9,450 nt of DNA from FEN-727 sp036508635 (GTDB taxonomy: Bacteria; Actinomycetota; Geothermincolia; Fen-727; Anoxymicrobiaceae), in NCBI GenBank assembly GCA_036508635.1, contig DATCGY010000315.1:1-9450 (forward strand), in the 5' to 3' direction. The first letter of the stretch is position 1. Every line of letters begins with the position of its first letter. Shown piece by piece: positions 1-6,711 of the stretch. The position numbers were made by a program, and so were the translations under genes. Below the pieces are notes generated by a model. It saw nothing but the letters and a program-made list of their open reading frames with translations, was not told where the DNA came from and did not search any database.

Positions 1-353
1 ATGTGGCAGGCCTGGTCGACACTCAGGGGTACCCCATCACCTATCTGGACCAGACCACGGCGACGATCGTGGGCGAGCCGAGGACGGGCTCGATCGTGAA
101 CGCGATCAACTCAGATACCTACTCCGTGGATGCATCGGCCGTGGGGCTGGGCAAGATCAAGCTCGCTACGATCACTTACAAACAGGTCCCGGAGAACGTG
201 GCGAAGGTCATGGACGACACCGCCGAGAACTTCGGCTTGCTCAACATGGTGGGGCTGTGGATACCGCTGGGGCTGTTGATCGGCGGGGTTATCATCGCCT
301 TGATCGGGCTGATCCTGGTGCTGAGGAAGAAGAAGCCGGCGCCGGCCGTCTGA
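1..353 (+). CDS. C-terminal end of a DUF3068 / PorA-family-like membrane protein (5' partial)
   Basis: The reading frame is already open at the window edge (first full codon at base 3) and ends at TGA 351-353, so about 117 codons of a longer gene are visible. The visible part is a soluble, probably extracytoplasmic region containing YLDQTTATIVGEPRTG at residues 14-29. This is followed by one hydrophobic helix at about residues 84-108 and a basic tail, RKKKPAPAV, which would place the C-terminus in the cytoplasm. A beta-rich outer domain with a phrase like 'Y-x-D-x-x-T-G-x-I-V', then one C-terminal helix, is the layout of actinobacterial DUF3068 (PorA-family) proteins. That assignment is by resemblance only, because the N-terminal half is missing. 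The GTG at base 3 could be a start, but no ribosome site can be seen upstream of it. No function beyond an envelope or membrane role can be claimed. A strong hairpin follows 21 bases after the stop. Confidence 0.55.
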   Translation, partial: VAGLVDTQGYPITYLDQTTATIVGEPRTGSIVNAINSDTYSVDASAVGLGKIKLATITYKQVPENVAKVMDDTAENFGLLNMVGLWIPLGLLIGGVIIALIGLILVLRKKKPAPAV

Positions 354-374
354 GAAAGTACGACTCGATAAACA

Positions 375-407
375 AAGCGGACGTCCGCGAGGGCGTCCGC
401 TTCTTTT
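375..407. terminator. Probable bidirectional intrinsic terminator between convergent genes
   Basis: The nine-base arm AAGCGGACG (375-383) pairs perfectly with CGTCCGCTT (394-402) around a ten-base loop. On the + strand it is followed by CTTTTA, and on the - strand by TTTGTTTA. It lies 21 bases after the + strand stop at 353 and 10 bases beyond the - strand amidohydrolase stop at 413. One hairpin can therefore end both transcripts. Confidence 0.8.
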
Positions 408-412
408 ATGGC

Positions 413-1396
413 TCAGGCGGACACACGGAAGACGTCGGCGCCGCGGTAGAACTGCTCCAGCGGGAACCCTGAGGCGACCTTGCCCAGGTAGTCCCTGTCG
501 AAGGGATTGCGCGTGGCCTGGATGCGGGCCGCCTCGAGCGGGCCGATGGCGGCGAGCCACAGGATGGGGGTCGGCGGGACGGGGTAGTCAGTCCCCTGGA
601 TGAGCCGGTCGACCAGCGGGGGTTGGAGAAGCATCTCCCTGTAGGTGAACCTGACGGGGTTCGCGATGGCGGAGGTGTCAGCGTAGAGGTTCTGGTACTC
701 CTGGCACACCCTGACCATGTTGCCGAAGTACTCCACCTGGTGGTAGAAGCCGCTGGTGCCGGCGTGCCCGGCCACGACCGTCAGGCCCATCTCCAGCGGC
801 AGCCTGAGCCTGTCGGGGTCGCCGAGCGATTGGTCGACGACGAAGACCGAGTGTTCGTAGCCGGTGTGGCTGGTGAGGACCAGGTCGAGCTCCTTCATCC
901 GGGCGTAGAACGGCGTGTAGCGCTTGTCGCCGGGGTCCATCCCCATGGACGGAGGCACCCACTTCACGCAGACAGCGCCCGCCTCGGCGCACCTGTCGAG
1001 CTCCTCCAGGGCGTCGGGGCGCGCGGGGTGGATGCTGGCGCCGAATATGAAGACGTCGGGGTGGCGCCGGGTGACCTCCATGGCCCAATCGTTGGAGACC
1101 AGCGCTTCGGTGCGCGGGTCCAGCATGCCCGAGGAGTCGTACAGCCCATCCATCCCGAAGACGAGTGCCTTGTCCAGGAAGCGGGCGCCGCGGACCAGGT
1201 TCGCCAGGTGGTCCGCGTAGGCGATGTCGAAGACCTCGTCACTCACGCGCATGCCGACCCCCGCGGCCCTGGCGAGGTACCAGGCGGTGAGGCTCCTGCG
1301 CCTCTTGGGCGAGATCAGGCACTTATGCTTGGGCTGGTCCGCCGCCATCAGGTGGACGTGAGCGTCGATCCGCAGCCGTCCTTCGTCTGGATTCAT
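413..1396 (-). CDS. Metal-dependent amidohydrolase (amidohydrolase_2 / TIM-barrel hydrolase family)
   Basis: A 327-residue protein of the usual size for amidohydrolase_2 (PF04909-type) enzymes. Visible metal-site motifs, in order: D-A-H-V-H at 11-15 (the HxH motif after strand 1), K145 in VKWVPPSMG, H177 in TSHTGYEHS, H211 in VAGHAG, and D270 in QGTDYP. YADTSA at 238-243 is also a frequent family element. This set supports a TIM-barrel hydrolase or decarboxylase active site with one or two metals. The substrate cannot be read from the sequence; family members include decarboxylases, lactonases and orphan enzymes. There is no signal peptide, so it should be cytosolic. The ATG at 1396 is the natural start because the HxH motif sits 13 residues in. 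There is no ribosome site before it, but TAGAAT lies nine bases upstream (see the promoter entry). It appears to be a single-gene unit, unrelated to the neighbouring K+ genes. Confidence 0.85.
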   Translation of the reverse strand: MNPDEGRLRIDAHVHLMAADQPKHKCLISPKRRRSLTAWYLARAAGVGMRVSDEVFDIAYADHLANLVRGARFLDKALVFGMDGLYDSSGMLDPRTEALVSNDWAMEVTRRHPDVFIFGASIHPARPDALEELDRCAEAGAVCVKWVPPSMGMDPGDKRYTPFYARMKELDLVLTSHTGYEHSVFVVDQSLGDPDRLRLPLEMGLTVVAGHAGTSGFYHQVEYFGNMVRVCQEYQNLYADTSAIANPVRFTYREMLLQPPLVDRLIQGTDYPVPPTPILWLAAIGPLEAARIQATRNPFDRDYLGKVASGFPLEQFYRGADVFRVSA

Positions 1397-1405
1397 AAAA
1401 CCAAC

Positions 1406-1411
1406 ATTCTA
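1406..1411 (-). promoter_or_regulatory. Candidate -10 box giving a leaderless amidohydrolase mRNA
   Basis: On the - strand TAGAAT (one mismatch to TATAAT) ends nine bases before the amidohydrolase ATG. Transcription would then start at or within about two bases of the start codon. This fits the lack of a Shine-Dalgarno sequence there. No convincing -35 box is present at 17 bases; CTGCAT is weak. Leaderless mRNAs are common in actinobacteria, but this site is a prediction from pattern only. Confidence 0.4.
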
Positions 1412-1517
1412 TGGTCCGATCGCAGCAGATGCAGCTGGACGCTGCCTGCTTTGTACTCCTTCCGTGAGTCAATGTAGATAATACAAGCGGGCTCGGCATA
1501 CCGCCACCTTTCAGGTC

Positions 1518-1546
1518 TTGACAGGCCCTTTGTTACACTTTTGTTA
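1518..1546 (+). promoter_or_regulatory. Upstream kdp control site: TTGACA box with 11-bp direct repeat
   Basis: A perfect -35 hexamer TTGACA is at 1518-1523. Just downstream, TTTGTTA occurs twice, at 1529-1535 and 1540-1546, exactly 11 bases apart. The wider repeats CTTTGTTACAC and TTTTGTTAAGC share 8 of 11 bases. Two direct half-sites one helical turn apart is the pattern bound by OmpR/PhoB-family response regulators, the family that includes KdpE. The -10 for this -35 is unclear (TTGTTA or TGTTAA at 17-18 bases), as would be expected of an activator-dependent promoter. The regulator itself is not in the window. Confidence 0.45.
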
Positions 1547-1563
1547 AGCAGGCTCCAGTTCAA

Positions 1564-1597
1564 TTGACATCGGTTCGACTGCGCAGCATGATATAGA
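1564..1597 (+). promoter_or_regulatory. Likely proximal kdp promoter
   Basis: TTGACA at 1564-1569 is followed at 17 bases by CATGAT (1587-1592). An overlapping extended -10, TGATATAGA (1589-1597), is the alternative and would not need the -35. Either would start transcription at about 1598-1605, leaving a 5' leader of roughly 30 bases before the first small gene. GGTT-CGA-CTGCG (1572-1583) and CGCAGAACC (1606-1614) form an interrupted inverted repeat around the -10, which may be an operator. The existence of a promoter here is well supported by position; the exact boxes are not certain. Confidence 0.55.
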
Positions 1598-1631
1598 TTC
1601 GGTTACGCAGAACCTTTACGGAGGTGGCACT

Positions 1632-1712
1632 TTGGACGCAGTTTTTGTGGTCATATTGCTCTCGGCGTTAGGAACGCTGCTGCTATTGGTAAAGGCCTGC
1701 CAGAAGCTGTAG
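1632..1712 (+). CDS. 26-residue single-helix membrane peptide at the head of the kdp operon
   Basis: A TTG start at 1632 has the strong ribosome site GGAGGT (1620-1625) six bases upstream, and the frame ends at TAG 1710-1712. The 26-residue product begins MDAVFVVILLSALG, is hydrophobic through about residue 20, and ends in the polar tail KACQKL. It is therefore a one-helix membrane peptide with a short basic tail. Its stop overlaps the ribosome site of kdpF, so the two should be translationally coupled. From memory, short unannotated peptides starting MD and ending C-E-R-L-like precede kdpF/kdpA in other bacteria, which supports a real gene; this was not checked. By analogy with KdpF it may be a lipid-like stabiliser or extra small subunit of KdpABC. 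It is too short for most gene finders and its function is unknown. Confidence 0.65.
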   Translation: MDAVFVVILLSALGTLLLLVKACQKL

Positions 1713-1720
1713 GAGACCCT

Positions 1721-1804
1721 GTGGAACAGATAGTGATCGCTGTAATAGCGCTTGCCCTGCTGGGATACCTTTTCTACGCGCTCATCAGGCCGGAGAAGTT
1801 CTAG
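1721..1804 (+). CDS. kdpF: KdpF, small stabilising subunit of the Kdp K+-ATPase
   Basis: A GTG start at 1721 follows the ribosome site AGGAG (1711-1715), and the frame ends at TAG 1802-1804. The product has 27 residues: MEQIVIAVIALALLG and then YLFYALIRPEKF. The ending G-Y-L-x-Y-A-L-I-x-x-E-x-F matches the hallmark C-terminus of KdpF, whose E. coli member is 29 residues. KdpF is one transmembrane helix that packs on KdpA and stabilises the KdpFABC complex in the inner membrane. It sits 8 bases after the first small gene and 8 bases before kdpA, the canonical kdpFABC order. Confidence 0.9.
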   Translation: MEQIVIAVIALALLGYLFYALIRPEKF

Positions 1805-1812
1805 GTGTCCCT

Positions 1813-3468
1813 GTGACGGTCTGGGGCTGGATCGAGATCGGAATCGTCGTGGCGGTCGTCACGGCACTGGTAAAACCGGTCGGAACGTATCTATACAAGG
1901 TATTCGAAGGAAAGAAACCTTTCGGCGACAGGGCGTTTGGCCCCATAGAGCGCCTTCTATTTCGCATCCTCTCAATAGATCCGAGGACGGAATACGGATG
2001 GTCAGGCTATATAATCCGCATGGTCGTACTCGATTTCGTGATCATCTTCTTCGCGTACCTGGTCCTGCGCGTCCAGGGGCACCTGCCGCTCAACCCGGTT
2101 GCGGTACCGGGCATGCGCCCTGATCTGGCTTTCAATACCTCGGTCAGCTTCGGGACCAACACGAACTGGCAGGTCTACGCGGGTGAGACCCAGGTCTCAT
2201 ACCTGACGCAGATGATCGCGATGACGGTGCTGATGTTCACCTCGGCTTCAGCCGGACTCGTGGTCGGCATCTCCTTCATGCGTGCAATATCGCGCAAAGG
2301 CACACCCTATATTGGGAACTACTACGTCGACTTCATTCGGGCGATCGTGCGAGTGCTCCTTCCGCTGGCATTAATACTGACGATCATCATCGTGCCACTC
2401 GGCGTGATCCAGACGTTAAAGGGGCCGGCCAAAGTCACGACCCTGGAAGGCAAAACCCAAGAGGTGCCCAGAGGACCGGTCGCCACCCTTGAATCGATAA
2501 AGCACCTGGGTAACAACGGTGGCGGGTTCTTCAACGCGAACGCCGCGCATCCCTTCGAGAACCCCAACCCTGTCACCAACTTGCTGTTCCTGATCGCGAT
2601 GTTTCTTATTCCGGCATCAATGACACAAACTCTGGGGCGCTACCTCAACAACTCGAAGCAGGGGTGGGTCCTCTTCTTCGCTTTGCTTGCTCTGTTTGTG
2701 CTTCTTGCGTGCCTCACGTACACGTTTGAGGCTCAGGGCAATCCGAAGATCGCGAAACTCGGAGTAGATAACAGTGCGGGCAACATGGAGGGAAAGGAAA
2801 GTCGCTTCGGAGTATCGGACTCCTCTGTCTTCGGCGCCACCACGGTCAGCGCCACAACCGGAAGCGTAAACTCAATGCACTCCAGCTACACCGCGCTGGG
2901 GGGCATGATGCTGCTCACAGGAATGATGCTTAACGTCATCTACGGCTCCTGCGGGGCGGGGATGACCAACATCCTGATGTACGTGGTGCTCACAGTGTTC
3001 ATTGCCGGATTGATGGTGGGTCGCACTCCGGAGTTCGTCGGCAAGAAGATCGAATCCCGCGAGGTGAAGCTTTCAGTGATTGCGCTGCTCGCCCACCCCG
3101 TTACCATCCTTGCCTTCGTGGCCCTGGCGGTGGTAGTCCCCTCGGCCCGCAACGCTGTTCTCAACAGAGGTCCGCACGGGCTGACCGAGATTGTTTATTG
3201 CTACACGTCCGCCGTCGCTAACAACGGCAGCGCGTTCGCCGGGCTGGCGATGCTGATCGGCCGCTATGTCATCTTCATTCCGATGATCGCGGTTGCCGGC
3301 TCGCTCGCTCAGAAGCAGACGGTCCCGGCCTCCGAGGGAACGTTCCGCACCGACAACGGGCTCTTCGCGGGCCTTCTGGTCGGTGTAATAGTGATAATCA
3401 GCGCCCTGACATTCTTCCCCGTTCTGGCCCTCGGGCCGATAGCGGAGAAGCTCGGGCACCTGTTCTAG
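1813..3468 (+). CDS. kdpA: KdpA, K+-binding and translocating subunit
   Basis: A 551-residue polytopic membrane protein, close to the usual size of about 557. KdpA is the channel-like subunit that selects K+ and passes it to KdpB. The four selectivity-loop regions are recognisable: FGTNTNWQ at 113-120; HLGNNGGGFFNANAAHPFENPNP at about 231-253; the loop before AGLMVGRTPEF, written YGSCGAGMTN at 377-386; and YCYTSAVANNGSAFAGL at 462-478. The N-terminal helix and KPVG at 21-24 are also typical. The GTG at 1813 is chosen because the protein then begins at the usual point, with AGGTG (1803-1807) as ribosome site overlapping the kdpF stop. kdpB follows after 15 bases. The third loop is less standard than the others: the more usual V-G-x-G-L-Y-G is replaced, though G-A-G is kept. 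Confidence 0.97.
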   Translation: MTVWGWIEIGIVVAVVTALVKPVGTYLYKVFEGKKPFGDRAFGPIERLLFRILSIDPRTEYGWSGYIIRMVVLDFVIIFFAYLVLRVQGHLPLNPVAVPGMRPDLAFNTSVSFGTNTNWQVYAGETQVSYLTQMIAMTVLMFTSASAGLVVGISFMRAISRKGTPYIGNYYVDFIRAIVRVLLPLALILTIIIVPLGVIQTLKGPAKVTTLEGKTQEVPRGPVATLESIKHLGNNGGGFFNANAAHPFENPNPVTNLLFLIAMFLIPASMTQTLGRYLNNSKQGWVLFFALLALFVLLACLTYTFEAQGNPKIAKLGVDNSAGNMEGKESRFGVSDSSVFGATTVSATTGSVNSMHSSYTALGGMMLLTGMMLNVIYGSCGAGMTNILMYVVLTVFIAGLMVGRTPEFVGKKIESREVKLSVIALLAHPVTILAFVALAVVVPSARNAVLNRGPHGLTEIVYCYTSAVANNGSAFAGLAMLIGRYVIFIPMIAVAGSLAQKQTVPASEGTFRTDNGLFAGLLVGVIVIISALTFFPVLALGPIAEKLGHLF

Positions 3469-3483
3469 GAGAAGAATCACAAG

Positions 3484-5529
3484 ATGGCGGCCGCAGACAA
3501 GAAGAAGAACAGAGGACCCGGCTTCATGGACGCCCAGCTGGCGCGCCAGGGAGTCATCGATTCTTTCAAGAAGCTCAATCCAAGACACATGATCCGCAAC
3601 CCTGTGATGTTCCTGGTCGAGGTCGGTGCCGTGATCACGACTTACTTCTTCATCAAGGCCCTCTTCGTGAGCCACAGCTCGGTGGCGTTCCCCCTGTTGA
3701 TCGCCGTCTGGCTCTGGTTCACTGCCTTGTTCGCGAACTTCGCCGAGGCGGTCGCCGAGGGAAGAGGTCGCGCCCAGGCTGAAGCACTGCGAAAGACCCG
3801 TGTTGAGACCACCGCCAAGCTCATACAGCCCGACGGCTCGACCAAGCAGGTCTCGGCCGGGGAGTTGCGCAAGGGCGACAGGGTCCTGGCCGAGGCGGGC
3901 GACCTCATACCTGGCGACGGAGAGGTCTACGAGGGACTCGCCAGTGTCGACGAGGCCGCTATAACCGGCGAATCCGCCCCGGTCATCCGGGGCTCCGGGG
4001 GAGACTTCAGTTCCGTGACCGGTGGGACCCAGGTGCTCTCGGACTGGCTGAAGATCGAGATATCCGCGGACCCGGGCCAGAGTTTCCTGGACAAGATGAT
4101 CGCTCTGGTCGAGGGAGCGGAGCGCCAGAAGACACCCAATGAGATAGCGCTCACCATACTCCTGATCGCGTTGACCATCGTCTTCGTGGTGGTCATCCTG
4201 GTGCTGACACCCATTAGCGGCTATCTCGATGCAAGGACAACTGTTACCGCCCTGGTGGCCCTGCTGGTCTGCCTGATCCCCACGACCATATGCGGCCTCC
4301 TGTCCGCGATCGGCATAGCAGGTATCAACAGGCTGACCCAGTACAACGTCCTCGCGATGTCGGGACGGGCAGTCGAGGCCGCCGGTGACATCAACACGCT
4401 TCTGCTGGATAAGACCGGCACGATCACGTTCGGCAACAGGTTCGCGAGCGAGTTCCCCCCCTTCGATGACCATTCCGAGGAAGAGGTGGGGAGCGCCGCG
4501 ATCCTCGCCTCCCTCGGCGATGAGACCCCTGAGGGCCGCTCGATCCTCGACCTTGGCGAGAAACTGGGCATCAAGGTGGAGAAGCCCGATGGAGGCACGG
4601 TGGTACCGTTCACAGCGGAAACCCGCATGAGCGGCCTCGACTTTAAACGGGACAGCTACCGAAAGGGAGCAGCCGACGCGATCGCCGAGTACGTCAAGTC
4701 ATCGGGGAACCAGCTTCCCGCCGATTATCAGGCAGCAGTCGACTTGATCGCCCAGCAAGGATCGACGCCACTGGCGGTCGCTGTGAACGGCGTGGCAATC
4801 GGCCTGGTAGAGCTGAAAGACCTTGTAAAACCGGCCATCAGCGAACGCTTCGACCGGCTTCGCGCCATGGGCATCAAGACCGTCATGATTACGGGAGACA
4901 ACCCTCTGACAGCAAAGGCGATCGCCGGTGAAGCCGGCGTCGACGACTACGTGGCCGAAGCGAAGCCCGAGGACAAGATGGGGATCATCCGCGAGGAGCA
5001 GTCTCAAGGCAAGCTGGTGGCGATGACGGGCGACGGCACCAATGACGCGCCCGCTCTGGCGCTCGCCGACGTGGGCCTGGCCATGAACAGTGGTACTCAG
5101 GCCGCCAAAGAAGCCGGGAACATGGTAGACCTCGATTCCGATCCGGCAAAGCTCATCGAGGTGGTGGAGATCGGAAAGCAGCTGCTCATCACGCGCGGCA
5201 GCCTCACCACATTCAGCGTCGCGAACGACGTGGCCAAGTACTTCGCCATCATCCCTGCCATGTTCATGGTGGCCATCCCGGGACTCAAGGCGCTCAATAT
5301 CATGAAGCTGTCGACGCCACAGAGCGCCATCCTTTCGGCGGTCATCTTTAACGCCATAATCATCGTCCTGCTTATCCCACTGGCCCTGAAGGGCGTGAAA
5401 TACAGGCCGATGGGCGCGAGCGCCATACTCCGAAGGAACGTTCTCATCTACGGCATCGGCGGGCTCATCGTGCCGTTCATCGGGATCAAGCTCATAGACA
5501 TGTTACTCAGCCTCTTTCATTTCGCTTAG
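3484..5529 (+). CDS. kdpB: KdpB, P-type ATPase subunit of the K+ pump
   Basis: A 681-residue type IA P-type ATPase of normal length (E. coli 682). It hydrolyses ATP to drive K+ uptake through KdpA. Motifs in order: TGES at 161-164 (actuator domain dephosphorylation loop; the serine matches the E. coli residue whose phosphorylation shuts the pump at high K+); PTT at 266-268 in the helix equivalent to the ion-binding proline; DKTGT at 309-313 with D309 as phosphorylated aspartate; KGA at 394-396 in the nucleotide-binding domain; TGDN at 470-473; and GDGTNDAP at 516-523. Hydrophobic helices flank the cytosolic domains, and the last three lie after residue about 585. The ATG at 3484 has the ribosome site TAGGAGAAG, formed partly by the kdpA stop. 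All catalytic residues are present, so it should be active. Confidence 0.98.
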   Translation: MAAADKKKNRGPGFMDAQLARQGVIDSFKKLNPRHMIRNPVMFLVEVGAVITTYFFIKALFVSHSSVAFPLLIAVWLWFTALFANFAEAVAEGRGRAQAEALRKTRVETTAKLIQPDGSTKQVSAGELRKGDRVLAEAGDLIPGDGEVYEGLASVDEAAITGESAPVIRGSGGDFSSVTGGTQVLSDWLKIEISADPGQSFLDKMIALVEGAERQKTPNEIALTILLIALTIVFVVVILVLTPISGYLDARTTVTALVALLVCLIPTTICGLLSAIGIAGINRLTQYNVLAMSGRAVEAAGDINTLLLDKTGTITFGNRFASEFPPFDDHSEEEVGSAAILASLGDETPEGRSILDLGEKLGIKVEKPDGGTVVPFTAETRMSGLDFKRDSYRKGAADAIAEYVKSSGNQLPADYQAAVDLIAQQGSTPLAVAVNGVAIGLVELKDLVKPAISERFDRLRAMGIKTVMITGDNPLTAKAIAGEAGVDDYVAEAKPEDKMGIIREEQSQGKLVAMTGDGTNDAPALALADVGLAMNSGTQAAKEAGNMVDLDSDPAKLIEVVEIGKQLLITRGSLTTFSVANDVAKYFAIIPAMFMVAIPGLKALNIMKLSTPQSAILSAVIFNAIIIVLLIPLALKGVKYRPMGASAILRRNVLIYGIGGLIVPFIGIKLIDMLLSLFHFA

Positions 5530-5537
5530 GAGGAGAA

Positions 5538-6104
5538 TTGTCGGACGTAAAGAGGATTGCCAAGATACTGCTCCTGGCGGTGGTCATCCTCGGCATCGCC
5601 TATCCTCTGCTGATGGTCGGGTTGGCCCGTGTTGCGGGAACCCTCGCGGACGGAGATATTGTCGTTCACAACGGCAAGGCGGTGGGGTCGCGGCAGATCG
5701 GGCAGGACTTCACCTCTAAGATGTTTTTCCATGGCAGGCCTTCTGCATCAGGCTATGACGCAATGAAGAGTGGCGGTTCCAACCTTGGGCCAGACAGCCC
5801 CGAGCTCCTGGCCGCGGTAAGAGCGCGCATCAAGCTTCTACAGAAAGAGAACCCCGGACTCCGCATCGATCAGATTCCGGTGGAACTGTTGACGTCGTCG
5901 GCGTCGGGGCTCGATCCCAACATCAGCCAGGCGTCGGCACTCTTGCAGGTGCCGCGAATCGCGGCCGCCACCCATATTTCGCAAGCCGTCCTGAGAGCAC
6001 TTGTGAGGAAGTACACTCACGGGCGCTTTCTGGGGATCTTCGGCCAACCGACCGTGAACGTGTTGGACCTCAATATCCGTCTCGTCGACCTGCAGGAGGG
6101 GTAG
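5538..6104 (+). CDS. kdpC: KdpC, accessory subunit of the Kdp complex
   Basis: A 188-residue protein with one N-terminal membrane helix (about residues 8-32) and a soluble domain, as in all KdpC proteins. Conserved elements are GSRQIGQDF (50-58), FFHGRPSA (63-70), SGGSNLGP (78-85), TSSASGLDPNIS (119-130) and LGIFGQPTVNVLDLN (165-179). KdpC is needed for pump assembly and raises the ATP affinity of KdpB. The start is TTG at 5538, closely preceded by AGGAGGAG (5528-5535), which also contains the kdpB stop; translation is thus likely coupled. Nothing is missing. The next gene starts one base after the kdpC stop. Confidence 0.96.
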   Translation: MSDVKRIAKILLLAVVILGIAYPLLMVGLARVAGTLADGDIVVHNGKAVGSRQIGQDFTSKMFFHGRPSASGYDAMKSGGSNLGPDSPELLAAVRARIKLLQKENPGLRIDQIPVELLTSSASGLDPNISQASALLQVPRIAAATHISQAVLRALVRKYTHGRFLGIFGQPTVNVLDLNIRLVDLQEG

Positions 6105-6105
6105 A

Positions 6106-6711
6106 GTGCGCAACGTGATCACAATCTCACGTCAGAAGGGCAGCGGCGGCATGTGGATTGCCGAGGAACTAGCCAGACGCATGTGCTGGAGGTTCATCGG
6201 CAAGGACCTTATCTCCGAGGCGGCAAGCAAGGCCGGGATCGACGAGGCCAAGATGGAGAGGGTCTTCGAGGCCAGGGTCAGCCTGCAGGACCGGATAACC
6301 TTCCAGCAACGATCCGCCAAGTACGTAGACGCAATGGCGCGGGTCATGCGCGAGGAGGTCGACAAGGGGAACGTGGTGATCCTCGGCCGGGGCGCCGGTG
6401 TGATCCTGGCCGAGGACCGAAGGCTTTTCCGGGTCCACGTGGTCGCCGACTTGGATACGCGTATCCAGAGGATCGCCTCCGAGCAGAAGCTGAAAGGCAT
6501 CAAGGGGCTGGAGGATGCGCGCCGCCTCTGCAACGAGTCGGACTATGCCAGAGCAACCTTCCATCAGTACTTGTTCAGCGTTGACTGGAACAGCCCGCTG
6601 CTCTATGAGCTCGTGCTCAATACCTCGGACATGACCCTGGACCAGGCCTCGGAAGTGATACTGAGAGCGTTCGAAGCCGTTCAGGAGACAAACCTGCATT
6701 GTGAGAACTGA
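6106..6711 (+). CDS. Cytidylate-kinase-like family protein, last gene of the kdp operon
   Basis: A 201-residue protein of the cytidylate-kinase-like group (PF13189-type). It opens with ITISRQKGSGG (5-15), the family's variant phosphate loop: it has G-S-G-G and lacks the GK[ST] of classical P-loops. VVILGRGAGVIL (90-101) and LFRVHVVADLDTRIQRI (107-123) follow, then Y147 and W161 in the lid-like region, and YELVLNTSDMTLDQASEVI (167-185), the usual closing strand and helix. It is predicted to be a cytosolic phosphotransferase or nucleotide-binding protein; the substrate is unknown, and it is not the housekeeping Cmk. The GTG at 6106 lies one base after the kdpC stop, with AGGAGGGG (6094-6101) inside kdpC, so it is translationally coupled to the pump genes. 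This placement suggests a role in K+ pump regulation, but that is inference. Confidence 0.85.
   Translation: MRNVITISRQKGSGGMWIAEELARRMCWRFIGKDLISEAASKAGIDEAKMERVFEARVSLQDRITFQQRSAKYVDAMARVMREEVDKGNVVILGRGAGVILAEDRRLFRVHVVADLDTRIQRIASEQKLKGIKGLEDARRLCNESDYARATFHQYLFSVDWNSPLLYELVLNTSDMTLDQASEVILRAFEAVQETNLHCEN

Noticed and set aside
623..1477. 284-codon open frame on the + strand opposite the amidohydrolase
   Set aside because: Its product is rich in V, G, H and R without any family motif, whereas the - strand frame contains the full set of amidohydrolase metal ligands. It is a shadow frame.
1451..1482. A third + strand promoter, TTGTAC with TAGATA at 18 bases
   Set aside because: Both boxes are partial matches, and the site is about 150 bases from the first gene with two better candidates in between.
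1490..1631. Possible c-di-AMP (ydaO-type) or other K+-related riboswitch before kdp
   Set aside because: The leader from the proximal promoter would be only about 30 bases, and no conserved ydaO-like blocks or multi-stem layout could be recognised even using the longer upstream region.
3073..4473. Long 466-codon open frame on the - strand opposite kdpA and kdpB
   Set aside because: It lies entirely antisense to two unmistakable conserved genes, has low-complexity D/Q/E/R-rich composition typical of a mirror frame in GC-rich DNA, and shows no domain motif.
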